Assembly: GCF_019656655.1 (NCBI RefSeq)
Contig: NZ_BPMV01000002.1
Span: 186,001-250,000, forward strand
From: Tsukamurella sp. TY48
Lineage (GTDB): Bacteria; Actinomycetota; Actinomycetes; Mycobacteriales; Mycobacteriaceae
Length of the DNA stretch: 64,000 bases
Reading direction: 5' to 3'
Shown here: positions 24,486 through 32,667 of the stretch, piece by piece
How the letters are laid out: each line of letters begins with the position of its first letter
How positions within the stretch are numbered: position 1 is the stretch's first letter
Notes under the pieces: generated by a model
The model's input: only the letters and a program-made list of their open reading frames with translations
Told to the model about the DNA's origin: nothing
The model's database searches: none
Program-made: the position numbers and the translations under genes

Positions 24486-26029
24486 TGTCGATTTCCTTCC
24501 ATCACCAGGTCGAGGACCCGGTGTTCGTCGAGCTCGTCGCTCGGTCCGGTGTGCACTTGGCGGCCGTCCGCGACAACGGTGACGCGGTGCGCCAGACCGA
24601 GGACCTCGGGCAATTCGCTGGACACCACGAGGATCGCCACCCGACGGGTCGCGAGTTCGGCTATGAGCTGGTAGATCTCGCGTCGGGCACCGATGTCGAC
24701 GCCGCGCGTCGGCTCGTCGAGGAGGAGTACCCTGCAGTCGCCGAGCAGCCAGCGCGCGAGAACCACCTTTTGTTGGTTGCCGCCCGAGAGCGTTCCGACG
24801 ACCCGTTGCACGTCCGGGGGACGGAGCTCGACCTGCGTCGCGACGCGATTGGCCGCCGCGAGTTCAGCTTTCTGGTCGATGACACCTCGGTGTGCCCATT
24901 CGTCGATGCTCGCCAGGGTGATGTTGCGCGCGATGGTGTCATCGAGCACGAGGCCCTGCGATTTGCGTTCCTCGGGGCACAGGCCGAGGCCGGCCGCGAC
25001 TGCGGCGGGCACGGAGCCGGCTCGCAGAGGGTTGCCGTCAACGGCGACCGTTCCGGTATCAGGCTTGCGTGCGCCGAAGATCGTCTCCATGATCTCGCTG
25101 CGCCCCGACCCGACCAGTCCGGCTATGCCGAATATCTCACCCGGGCGGACGTCGAAATCGATCGGACCGAACTCGCCGCGTCGCCCCAGGCCGGCGACCC
25201 GGAGAATCGGCGCCGCTGAGTAATCCACGGCAGGAAGGTGATCGAAGACGCGCTCGATTGCCCTGCCGGTCATCAGGGTGATCAAGTCGGCGGTCGGGGT
25301 CTGTGCGACCGAAAGGTCGCGGGCAACGGTTCGCCCGTCCTTGAGAACGGTGATGCGGTCTCCGAGGCGCCGAATCTCCTCCAACCGGTGGGATATGTAA
25401 ATGACGGCTGCGCCGGCGGCGCGGAGCCTCTCGATCACGTCGAACAGGCCGTCCACCTCGCCGGAGTCGAGCACGGCCGTGGGCTCGTCCATGATGACCA
25501 CCTGGCGGTTCATCTCCCCATCGTCCAAGTGAGACAACGCGCGCGCGATGGATACCACCTGTTGTTTGGCCGCAGGAAGCGCACCCACCTCGGTGGTCGG
25601 CGAGATCTCCGGATGGCCGAGCCTCGCGAGGAGGGCTTGCGCCGCGGCGTTCGTTCTGCCGATCGCGGTGACCCCACCTTTTGAGAATTCGTGTCCCAGA
25701 TAGATGTTTTCAGCCACTGTGAGGCCGTCGATGAGGTCGAGCTCCTGATAGATGGTGGCGATTCCGTGGCTGAGCGCATCCTGGGGGTTGCGAAACTCGA
25801 CTCGGGAGCCGCTCAGCTCGATCGTCCCCTCGTCGGGGCGATGTGCTCCTGCGAGCACCTTGATGAGGGTCGACTTGCCCGCACCGTTCTGACCCAGCAG
25901 GCAGTGAACCTCGCCGGACCGCGCCACCAGATCAACTCCGTCGAGCGCACGCACACCTGGAAAGACCTTCACGATCCCACGCATTGTGAGCGTCGGGACC
26001 CTGTCGATCTCTGGTGTGACGTGCGCCAT
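24482..26029 (-). CDS. Sugar ABC transporter ATP-binding protein (RbsA family)
   Basis: A 515-residue duplicated ATPase typical of CUT2 sugar importers. The first domain has Walker A GQNGAGKSTLIK, a signature region PAAKQQVVSIARAL and Walker B VVIMDEPTAVL. The second has the degenerate Walker A GLVGSGRSEI, LSGGNQQKVVLARWL and LLLDEPTRGVD. ATG 26029 was chosen over an upstream in-frame start because a TTGACA/TATCGT promoter ends 6 nt before it and no ribosome site is present. It is the first gene of the five-gene sugar operon. Base composition at third positions looks less GC-rich than in the cob genes. Confidence 0.93.
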   Translation of the reverse strand: MAHVTPEIDRVPTLTMRGIVKVFPGVRALDGVDLVARSGEVHCLLGQNGAGKSTLIKVLAGAHRPDEGTIELSGSRVEFRNPQDALSHGIATIYQELDLIDGLTVAENIYLGHEFSKGGVTAIGRTNAAAQALLARLGHPEISPTTEVGALPAAKQQVVSIARALSHLDDGEMNRQVVIMDEPTAVLDSGEVDGLFDVIERLRAAGAAVIYISHRLEEIRRLGDRITVLKDGRTVARDLSVAQTPTADLITLMTGRAIERVFDHLPAVDYSAAPILRVAGLGRRGEFGPIDFDVRPGEIFGIAGLVGSGRSEIMETIFGARKPDTGTVAVDGNPLRAGSVPAAVAAGLGLCPEERKSQGLVLDDTIARNITLASIDEWAHRGVIDQKAELAAANRVATQVELRPPDVQRVVGTLSGGNQQKVVLARWLLGDCRVLLLDEPTRGVDIGARREIYQLIAELATRRVAILVVSSELPEVLGLAHRVTVVADGRQVHTGPSDELDEHRVLDLVMEGNRQ

Positions 26030-26035
26030 ATGAGG

Positions 26036-26065
26036 ACGATAGGTACCACTTATGGCGATTGTCAA
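26036..26065 (-). promoter_or_regulatory. Sugar operon promoter (leaderless) with operator-like dyad
   Basis: On the minus strand TTGACA (26065-26060) and TATCGT (26041-26036) are 18 bp apart, and the ATG follows 6 nt later at 26029. The -35 overlaps a TTGT-CA-ACAA dyad (26059-26068). The divergent ROK gene starts 104 bp away, so this is the likely ROK target. Confidence 0.7.
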
Positions 26066-26133
26066 CAAAAGAATGATTGGGATCAGGATAAGGTGTTCGG
26101 TAATCTCGGCGGATTGCGGAAGGAGTGTCGGTC

Positions 26134-27339
26134 ATGGCTGCGTCGCAGGGTGAACGGATCCCGGTGCCGCGTTCGCGCACCGCAGGGACGGGTGCGGGCG
26201 ACCTCCTTCAGCTGCTCCGTGACGGCCGTCCGAGAACGCTCGCCGATCTGGTCGAGCACACCGGCCTGTCGCGCTCCACAGTCCGCACGCGGGTGGATGC
26301 CCTGGTCGGGGCGGGATACCTGACTACCACTGAGGATGGACATTCCACCGGCGGTCGGCCAGCCGGTCGCTTCGCGTGGAATGCCCACCATGCGGTGGTG
26401 CTCGCGATCGATCTCGGAGCGACGCACGCCGTGATGGCGGTGCTCGACCTCAATCGCAGCGTGCTTGTCGAACACACCTGGGACAGGTCGATCTCCGATG
26501 GACCGGAGGCAGTCCTCGACGAGGTGCTTGAACATGGTCGGCGGCTGCTAGCGGAAGTGTCCGTCCCTCGGCTCGCAGGCATCGGCGTGGGATTGCCCGG
26601 ACCGGTCGAGCATGCGACCGGCCGGCCGACCAGACCGCCCATCATGCCGGGGTGGGACGGTTACGACGTGGTCGGGCACCTCGGCGAGTTCGGTGCACCG
26701 GTACTGGTGGACAACGACGCGAATCTCATGGCGCTCGGCGAGCACGCATCCACGTGGCCGAAGGAGCGGCACCTCCTCTTCGTGAAGGCGGCCACCGGAA
26801 TCGGGTCGGGCATCATCTCCGAGGGTGTGCTGAACCGGGGGGCGATCGGCACCGCGGGCGACCTGGGCCACGTCGCGCTATCGGCCGCGGACGACGTGAC
26901 CTGTCACTGCGGAAACACCGGCTGCCTCGAGGCGGTCGCCTCGGGTGCGGCGATCATCCGCACGTTACGCGCATCCGGCATGCCGGTGGTGTCGATCAGT
27001 GAGGTTGTCGAGGCCGTCCGGCGCGGGGACCCGGCGGCGGCGACGCTGGTGCGACAAGCGGGTCGCGATATCGGAACCGTTCTCGCGACGTGCGTCAGTC
27101 TGCTCAACCCGTCGGTGATCGTGATAGGTGGCGAGCTCGCAGCCGCAGGAGAATCTCTGCTCGCCGGTGTGCGCGAGGTGGTCTACCGTCGGTCGATCCC
27201 GCTGGCGACTTCGACGCTGCGCATCGTGGCCTCGGAGACCGGGTACCACGCTGGTGTCATCGGAGCAGCGGAGATGGTGATCGATCGGGTATTCGCCTCG
27301 GACGTCGTCGACTCCCGCATCCTCAACGCCGCTTCCTGA
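26134..27339 (+). CDS. ROK family transcriptional regulator
   Basis: A 401-residue NagC/XylR-type ROK repressor. The N-terminal winged HTH covers about residues 20-75 (LADLVEHTGLSRSTVRTRVD). The sugar-kinase-like domain starts with LAIDLGATHAVMAV, and the ROK zinc motif is intact in CHCGNTGCLEAVASG; HVAL with the zinc histidine precedes it. ATG 26134 was preferred to GTG 26125 because GGAAGGAG at 26118-26125 sits 8 nt before the ATG but directly on the GTG. It is divergent from the sugar ABC operon and probably represses it until the sugar or its phosphate binds. Confidence 0.92.
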   Translation: MAASQGERIPVPRSRTAGTGAGDLLQLLRDGRPRTLADLVEHTGLSRSTVRTRVDALVGAGYLTTTEDGHSTGGRPAGRFAWNAHHAVVLAIDLGATHAVMAVLDLNRSVLVEHTWDRSISDGPEAVLDEVLEHGRRLLAEVSVPRLAGIGVGLPGPVEHATGRPTRPPIMPGWDGYDVVGHLGEFGAPVLVDNDANLMALGEHASTWPKERHLLFVKAATGIGSGIISEGVLNRGAIGTAGDLGHVALSAADDVTCHCGNTGCLEAVASGAAIIRTLRASGMPVVSISEVVEAVRRGDPAAATLVRQAGRDIGTVLATCVSLLNPSVIVIGGELAAAGESLLAGVREVVYRRSIPLATSTLRIVASETGYHAGVIGAAEMVIDRVFASDVVDSRILNAAS

Positions 27340-27344
27340 CCGCG

Positions 27345-28079
27345 TCAGCGCAGGGCGTGGTAGGCGGCCGCCGCGGAATCCAGGGTGCGCGCACAGGCGA
27401 GGACCGGGCGATCCACCATCACGACGTCGATTCCCAGATCGCGGGCCGCCGCGAGCTTCGCCGAGACCAGCTCGCCGCCGCTGTTCTTCGTGACCAGCAC
27501 GTCGATCCCGTTGTCCCGGAGCAGTGCGCGCTCGTCCTCGAATGCGTAGGGCCCCCGGCTGCGGAGCAGCTCGTGCCGTCGTGGCAGTGGGCCCGACGGG
27601 GCGTCCACCACCCGGATCAGGAACCGCCACGCGTCGAGCGCGGCGAACTCGTGCGCGTCCTGGCGGCCGGTGGTGAGGAACGCGGTGCCGCCCGGCCGGT
27701 TCGCGAGCGCAGCGGCCGCGGCCGCCACCGTCGGCACGCGGGTCCAGCGGTCGCCCGCCTGCGGCGCCCACGGCGGACGGACCACCGCGAGCAGCGGCGT
27801 GCCCGTGCGCTCGGCCGCCGCAGCGGCGTGGGCGGAGATCCGCGCCGCGAACGGGTGCGTCGCATCCACGAGCACATCCACGCCCGCGAGGTAGGCCGAG
27901 AGGCCGTCGACTCCGCCGAAGCCGCCGATCCTCGTCTCGCCCACGGGCAGCCTCGGATTCGCGACCCGGCCGGCGAGCGAGCTCACCACCGCGAACCGCT
28001 CGTCGCGCTCCAGGAGGCCGGCCAACTCGCGGGCCTCCGCGGTGCCGCCCAGGATCAGCACGCGGGTCGGCCCGGCCAT
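27345..28079 (-). CDS. cobK: Precorrin-6A reductase
   Basis: NADPH-dependent reduction of precorrin-6A to precorrin-6B. The 244 residues include the opening ILGGTAEARELAG, the VDATHPFAARIS motif, FLTTGRQDAHEFAAL and TKNSGGE, all standard for CobK/CbiJ. ATG 28079 shares one base with the cobM stop. The gene ends 5 nt from the convergent ROK gene, and a CTGAC/GTCAG inverted repeat at 27336-27348 spans both stop codons. Equivalent to Rv2070c. Confidence 0.96.
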   Translation of the reverse strand: MAGPTRVLILGGTAEARELAGLLERDERFAVVSSLAGRVANPRLPVGETRIGGFGGVDGLSAYLAGVDVLVDATHPFAARISAHAAAAAERTGTPLLAVVRPPWAPQAGDRWTRVPTVAAAAAALANRPGGTAFLTTGRQDAHEFAALDAWRFLIRVVDAPSGPLPRRHELLRSRGPYAFEDERALLRDNGIDVLVTKNSGGELVSAKLAAARDLGIDVVMVDRPVLACARTLDSAAAAYHALR

Positions 28080-28837
28080 CAGTGGCTCGCCCCTGGCGCG
28101 CGCAACCGGGCGGCCGAGTACAGGTAGCTGTCCTCGAAGGTCTCGGCCTCGAGCACCCTGCCCACGAAGATCACCGCGGTCTTGGTGATCCCCGATGCGG
28201 ACAGCCGCTGGGGCAGATCGGCGAGCCGGCACCGCACGATCTGCTGCTCGGGCCGGCTGGCGAAGGCCACCACCGCCACCGGACAGTCCGCGCCGTAGTG
28301 CGGCAGCAGCTCGGCGGTCAGCTCGGGTCCGCGGTGCGCCGCGAGATGCAGCGCGAGCGTGACCCCGGAGGCGGCGAGCGAGGCGAGGTCCTCCCCCGGT
28401 GGCATGTCGGTCGAGAGCGTGGACACCCGGGTGATCAGCACCGACTGCCCCACTCCGGGCACCGTGAGCTCGCGGTGCAGCGCCGCCGACGCCGCGGCGA
28501 ATGCGGGCACCCCCGGAATCACCTCGTAGGGAACGCCCGCCGCGTCGAGGCGCTTCGCCTGTTCGGTGAAGGCCGAGTACAGAGACATGTCGCCCGAATG
28601 CAGTCGGGCCACATCGCGACCCGCTCCATGGGCGCCCACGATCTCGGAGATGATGTCGTCCAGCGGCATCCGCGCCGTGTTCACCAATCGGGCACCGGGC
28701 GGGCAGCGGTCCAGCATCTCCTGCGGGACCAGGGAGCCCGCGTAGAGGCACACCTCGCACCGGGCCAGGAGCTCCGCGCCGCGCAGCGTCAGCAGATCCG
28801 GAGCCCCGGGGCCCGCGCCGATGAAGTAGACGGTCAC
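28079..28837 (-). CDS. cobM: Precorrin-4 C11-methyltransferase
   Basis: SAM-dependent methylation of precorrin-4 at C-11, giving precorrin-5. The 252-residue protein has the methyltransferase opening YFIGAGPGAPDLLTLRGAEL, the LYAGSLVPQEML segment, RLHSGDMSLYSAF and the VIPGVPAFAAASAAL loop, which are diagnostic for CobM/CbiF. GTG 28837 was chosen because it follows GAGGAAGC and overlaps the cobL stop (GTGA). Equivalent to Rv2071c, in the conserved order cobL-cobM-cobK. Confidence 0.96.
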   Translation of the reverse strand: MTVYFIGAGPGAPDLLTLRGAELLARCEVCLYAGSLVPQEMLDRCPPGARLVNTARMPLDDIISEIVGAHGAGRDVARLHSGDMSLYSAFTEQAKRLDAAGVPYEVIPGVPAFAAASAALHRELTVPGVGQSVLITRVSTLSTDMPPGEDLASLAASGVTLALHLAAHRGPELTAELLPHYGADCPVAVVAFASRPEQQIVRCRLADLPQRLSASGITKTAVIFVGRVLEAETFEDSYLYSAARLRAPGASH

Positions 28838-29970
28838 GCTTCCTCTTTCACATAGATCCACTGCACCACGGGACGCCGGGGTTCCCATGCGGTGCCCGCA
28901 CCCAGCGGTCGTTGATCGGCCACCGTGTACGACCGGAGGATGCCGCCGAATCGGTCGCGCAACCGCGCGCACAGGGCCTGCCCCTCGACGGTGACGGTGT
29001 TCGCCACCAGCCTTCCGCCGGGCCGGAGTACGCCGACGGAGGCCGCCGCCAGCGTCTCCGTCAGCCCGCCGCCGACGAAGATCGCGTCGGGCTCGGGCAG
29101 ATCGGTGGACAGCGCCGCCGAATCCGCCACCACCACTTCGTTCCGGACGCCCGCGCGGGCCGCGTTACGGGCCACCCGCTCCGCACGATCCGGCCGCTGC
29201 TCCACCGCCACCACCGAGCCGCCACCGGCCAGGGCCCAGCTGATACCGACGGACCCGGATCCCGCCCCGAAGTCCCAGATCCACCCGTCGGACGGGACCA
29301 GGGCGGCCACCGTGAACGCGCGGATATCGGCCTTGGTGATCTGGCCGTCGTGCTCGAACTCGAAAGGTGGCGCGGCGGAGTCCGGTTCGATCGCGATCAC
29401 GTTCAGGTCGTCGACCTGCGCGTCGCGGCGCCACGGCGACACCCGCTCGCGCGGTCCCCCCAGCTGCTCCAGGACGGTGAGCCGGGCCTGCAGCCCCGCG
29501 TCGGCGAGCAGATCCGCCACCAGCTCCGGCGTCCGGCCCGATTCGCTGAGCACGATCACCCGGCGTCCGGTCCGCGCGGCTCGGACGATCGGCGCTAGAT
29601 CGCGGGCCACCGCGGAGACCACGGTGACGTCCTCGGCCGGCCAGCACAATCGCGCGCAGGCCAGCGCGAACGAGGAGAAGTGCGGCAGCACCCGCAGTGT
29701 CAGATCCGGCCGGTGCCGGGTGAGCGTGGCCCCGATTCCGTAGAACAGCGGATCACCGCTGGCCAGCACGTGCTGGCCCGGCTGCACCGCGTCGAGGCCG
29801 GGCAGCAGCGGGGACGGCCACGGCCGCCGCTGCGCCGTGACCGTCGGCGGGAGGTACTCCAATTGGCGTGGGGCGCCGTGGATCACAGTGGCGTCCTCCA
29901 GCTCCCGGCGCGCACCGTCGGTGAGTCCGGACCAGCCGTCGGCGCCGATGCCGACCACCACCACCGTCAT
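28834..29970 (-). CDS. cobL: Precorrin-6Y C5,15-methyltransferase (decarboxylating)
   Basis: A bifunctional enzyme adding methyl groups at C-5 and C-15 and decarboxylating the C-12 acetate. The 378 residues comprise an N-terminal CbiE-type domain (VVVVGIGADGWSGL, LASGDPLFYGIG) and, from about residue 200, a CbiT-type Rossmann methyltransferase with IWDFGAGSGSVGISWAL and AIFVGGGLTETL. ATG 29970 overlaps the SDR stop by 4 nt (ATGA). Fused CobL is the normal form in aerobic producers. Equivalent to Rv2072c. Confidence 0.96.
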   Translation of the reverse strand: MTVVVVGIGADGWSGLTDGARRELEDATVIHGAPRQLEYLPPTVTAQRRPWPSPLLPGLDAVQPGQHVLASGDPLFYGIGATLTRHRPDLTLRVLPHFSSFALACARLCWPAEDVTVVSAVARDLAPIVRAARTGRRVIVLSESGRTPELVADLLADAGLQARLTVLEQLGGPRERVSPWRRDAQVDDLNVIAIEPDSAAPPFEFEHDGQITKADIRAFTVAALVPSDGWIWDFGAGSGSVGISWALAGGGSVVAVEQRPDRAERVARNAARAGVRNEVVVADSAALSTDLPEPDAIFVGGGLTETLAAASVGVLRPGGRLVANTVTVEGQALCARLRDRFGGILRSYTVADQRPLGAGTAWEPRRPVVQWIYVKEEA

Positions 29971-30752
29971 CGCGGCATCCGGCGCCACACCGCCTGGGGC
30001 AGGTACCGCAGCCCCGCGTAGAGCGGGCGCAGTACCGGCGGAATCCACACCGTGCGCCGCCCGTGACGCAGCGCGGCGACGGTGGCGTCGGCGACCTGGG
30101 GCGCGGTGCGGCTGAACGGTGCGGGCTTCACCCCCGAGGCCATCAGATCCCGTGTCATCGCGCCGATGATGAAACCCGGCCGGGCGAGCAGAACCTGGAT
30201 ACCCGAACCGTGCAGGGAGTCGGTGAAGCCCTGCACGAAGCCGTCGAGCCCGGCCTTGGTGCTGCCGTACACGTAGTTGGCCTTGCGCACGCGGACCCCG
30301 GCCACGGACGAGAAGGCGACGATGGCGCCCCGGCGCCCCGCGCGATCGTCCTGCACCCGCATCAGGTTCGCCAGCCCCAGCAGGATCGAGACCTGCGCCA
30401 CGTAGTCGGTCTGCGCGATCTGCACCGCGTGCGTGGGATCCGCCTCCGCCCGAGCCTGATCACCCAGGATGCCGAAGGCGACGATCGCCACCCCGATCCG
30501 GCCGAACCGGTCCGCCACCTCGTCGAGGAAGCGGCCGTGAAGGTCGGTGCGGTCCGCGTCGAATTCGATCGGGAACACGCCCGTGGCGCCCGCCTGCCGC
30601 AGCAGCGCGATCTGCTCGTCCAAATGCTCCGAGCGGCGCGCCGCGAGCACCACGTCCCGACCGGGCGCGATGCGTCGCGCCACCTCCAGGCCCACCTCGC
30701 TGCGCCCACCGAGCAGCAGCACCGCACCGTCGGGCAATCCTTGCCGAGTCAC
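29967..30752 (-). CDS. DprE2-like short-chain dehydrogenase/reductase
   Basis: A 261-residue SDR with the nucleotide motif LLGGRSEVGLEVARR, catalytic Ser in AFSSVAGVRVRKAN and the YGSTK catalytic pair. It resembles DprE2 (the arabinose-forming decaprenyl-phospho reductase), for example in VAIVAFGILGD and STKAGLDGF, but lies with cobalamin genes, as does Rv2073c. Its substrate is unknown; it is a DprE2 paralogue rather than DprE2 itself, since no dprE1 is adjacent. GTG 30752 follows a TAGTCT box by 6 nt. It heads the SDR-cobL-cobM-cobK operon with 4-nt couplings. Confidence 0.87.
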   Translation of the reverse strand: MTRQGLPDGAVLLLGGRSEVGLEVARRIAPGRDVVLAARRSEHLDEQIALLRQAGATGVFPIEFDADRTDLHGRFLDEVADRFGRIGVAIVAFGILGDQARAEADPTHAVQIAQTDYVAQVSILLGLANLMRVQDDRAGRRGAIVAFSSVAGVRVRKANYVYGSTKAGLDGFVQGFTDSLHGSGIQVLLARPGFIIGAMTRDLMASGVKPAPFSRTAPQVADATVAALRHGRRTVWIPPVLRPLYAGLRYLPQAVWRRMPR

Positions 30753-30758
30753 CGCTCC

Positions 30759-30764
30759 AGACTA
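30759..30764 (-). promoter_or_regulatory. Leaderless -10 box of the SDR-cobLMK operon
   Basis: TAGTCT on the minus strand, 6 nt before the GTG at 30752. The only promoter-like element before cobL, cobM and cobK, so it probably drives all four genes. Confidence 0.5.
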
Positions 30765-30773
30765 GGCCCCGGC

Positions 30774-30779
30774 TACGGT
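30774..30779 (+). promoter_or_regulatory. Leaderless -10 box of the biliverdin-reductase homologue
   Basis: TACGGT on the plus strand, 7 nt before GTG 30787. The -10 covers the alternative GTG at 30778, which therefore cannot be the start if this promoter is used. The two divergent -10 boxes are only 9 bp apart. Confidence 0.5.
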
Positions 30780-30786
30780 GGCAGGC

Positions 30787-31176
30787 GTGACCCACCTCAA
30801 CGCGGAAGCGACGACCTTCGTCACCGAGCGGCACCTCGCCACCCTGAGCACCCTCCGTGCGGACGGAACGCCGCACACCGTCGCGATCGCCTTCACCTAC
30901 GACCCCGAGGCCGGGATCGTGCGGGTGATCACCTCCGGCGGCAGCCAGAAGGCCCGCAACGCCGAGCGCGGCGGCTACGCGGCGGTGACCCAGGTGGACG
31001 GTGGCCGATGGATCACCCTCGAGGGGCCCGCTCGCGTGTACACCGACCGCGAGCACGTCGGCGAGGCCGAGCGCCGGTACGCACTGCGGTACCGCGTTCC
31101 TCGCGAGAACCCCGCGCGCGTGGTGATCGAGATCGACGTGACCCGCGTGCTCGGCTCGCCCGGTCTGCGGAACTAG
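30787..31176 (+). CDS. F420-dependent biliverdin reductase homologue (Rv2074-like)
   Basis: A 129-residue split-barrel protein. The M. tuberculosis homologue Rv2074, in the same position beside cobL and the SDR, is an F420-dependent biliverdin reductase. Conserved parts include FVTERHLATLSTLRADG, IVRVITSGGSQKARNAERG (cofactor phosphate loop) and RVVIEIDVTRVLGS. Start GTG 30787 is chosen from the TACGGT box 7 nt upstream. A tetrapyrrole-acting reductase beside corrin genes is suggestive but not proof of a joint pathway. Its stop overlaps that of the convergent sugar porter by 4 nt. Confidence 0.87.
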   Translation: MTHLNAEATTFVTERHLATLSTLRADGTPHTVAIAFTYDPEAGIVRVITSGGSQKARNAERGGYAAVTQVDGGRWITLEGPARVYTDREHVGEAERRYALRYRVPRENPARVVIEIDVTRVLGSPGLRN

Positions 31177-32618
31177 CGCGAGGGCACGCTGCCGTCCATG
31201 TCCTCCAGCGACTTGCCCCGCGTTTCGGGGACGAATCGGTACACGAAGAACAGCGACAGCAGCGCGAACAGCGCGTAGAGGCCGTAGGCGAGCGTCAGGT
31301 TGCCCTCCATCTTGGGGAAGGTGACGGTGATGGCCCAGTTCGCGGCCCACTGCGCGGCCGCCGCCAGCGACAGGGCCGCGCCGCGGATCCGGTTGGGGAA
31401 CATCTCCCCCAGCAGCACCCACACCACCGGGCCCCAGCTGACGCCGAAGAAGATCACGAAGAGGTTGGCCGCGATCAGCGCGATCACGCCCACCGCGCCA
31501 CTCAGGGACGGAGCGCCGTCGGTGATCACCGCAGTGCTGAAACAGACCGCCATCGTGGCCAGCGAGACCGCCATACCGATCGAGCCGATCAGCAGCAGCG
31601 GGCGGCGGCCGATCCGGTCGACCAACATGATCGCCACGATGGTCACCAGCACGTTCACGATCGAGGTGAAGACACTGATGATGTTGGACTGGGATTCCTT
31701 GAAGCCCACCGCCTGCCACAGCATGTTGGAGTAGTAGAAGATCACGTTGATGCCCACGGCCTGCTGGAAGATCGACAGCAGCAGACCCACCCAGACGATG
31801 GGGTAGACCCCGCCGCCCGGCTTGATCAGGTCGCGCCAGGAATGCTTCTGCTCACCGGCGAGGCTCTGCTCGATCCGGCTGACCGTGATGTCGAGGTTCT
31901 TCTCCCCCAACAGCATCGAGAGCACCTTGCGGGCCTCGGGAATCCGGTGCTGGGAGACCAGGTAGCGCGGCGACTCGGGGATCATCGTGGACGCCGCGCC
32001 GTACACGATCGCCGGCACCGCCATCACCAGGAACATCCACCGCCACGCCTCGAGTCCGAACCACAGATCGTTCGAGGCGCCGCCGGCCAGCGAGGCCAGG
32101 AGCCAGTCGATCAGCAGGGACAGGAAGATGCCGAGCACGATGGCCATCTGCTGCAGCGAGCCGAGCCGGCCACGGATCCGGGCCGGTGACACTTCAGCGA
32201 TGTATGCGGGCGCGATCACCGAAGCCACGCCCACGCCGATGCCGCCGACGATCCGGAAGAAGATCAGCACCCACAGGTCGTACGCGAAGGCGCAGCCGAT
32301 CGCGCTGGCGAGGAACAGCACCGCCGCGATCTGCATCACGCGCAGCCGGCCGATCCGGTCCGCGATGCGGCCCGCCGTCATGGCGCCGGCCGCGGCACCC
32401 AGCAGTGCCGAGGCGACAGCGAACCCCAGCGTGTAGCCGTGGATGTCGAAGTAGCCCTCGATGGCCTTGGTGGCACCGTTGATGACGGCGCTGTCGTAGC
32501 CGAAGAGCAGGCCGCCCATCGCCGCGACCACGGCGATCTGAATGACTCGGCCGCTGTTGCCGTCACCCTCCTCGTAGATCGACGATCCGTCGGGCGTGGC
32601 TCCGCCGCCGTGGGTCAT
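31173..32618 (-). CDS. Sugar porter family MFS transporter
   Basis: A 481-residue proton-coupled or facilitated sugar transporter with 12 spans. Family motifs are present: GGLLFGYDSAVINGA in span 1, GRIADRIGRLRV, PESPRYLVSQHR after span 6, QQAVGINVIFYYS in span 7, DRIGRRPLLL and PETRGKSLEDMD after span 12. This is the XylE/GalP/GLUT group; the sugar is unknown. ATG 32618 has a strong AGGAGG site 7 nt upstream. It has no neighbour of evident related function. Confidence 0.93.
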   Translation of the reverse strand: MTHGGGATPDGSSIYEEGDGNSGRVIQIAVVAAMGGLLFGYDSAVINGATKAIEGYFDIHGYTLGFAVASALLGAAAGAMTAGRIADRIGRLRVMQIAAVLFLASAIGCAFAYDLWVLIFFRIVGGIGVGVASVIAPAYIAEVSPARIRGRLGSLQQMAIVLGIFLSLLIDWLLASLAGGASNDLWFGLEAWRWMFLVMAVPAIVYGAASTMIPESPRYLVSQHRIPEARKVLSMLLGEKNLDITVSRIEQSLAGEQKHSWRDLIKPGGGVYPIVWVGLLLSIFQQAVGINVIFYYSNMLWQAVGFKESQSNIISVFTSIVNVLVTIVAIMLVDRIGRRPLLLIGSIGMAVSLATMAVCFSTAVITDGAPSLSGAVGVIALIAANLFVIFFGVSWGPVVWVLLGEMFPNRIRGAALSLAAAAQWAANWAITVTFPKMEGNLTLAYGLYALFALLSLFFVYRFVPETRGKSLEDMDGSVPSR

Positions 32619-32649
32619 ACGGGATCCTCCTGTGTGGAATGTGCCCCTG

Positions 32650-32667
32650 CCCCGGAGGTGTCCGGGC
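32650..32667 (-). terminator. Possible pepE terminator hairpin
   Basis: CCCGGA (32651-32656) and TCCGGG (32661-32666) form a 6-bp stem with a GGTG loop just after the pepE stop. No U-tract. It lies in the 49-nt gap before the sugar porter gene. Confidence 0.4.

Noticed and set aside
27336-27348. CTGAC/GTCAG inverted repeat as a terminator
   Set aside because: The stem has only 5 bp and no U-tract; it is mostly the two facing stop codons.
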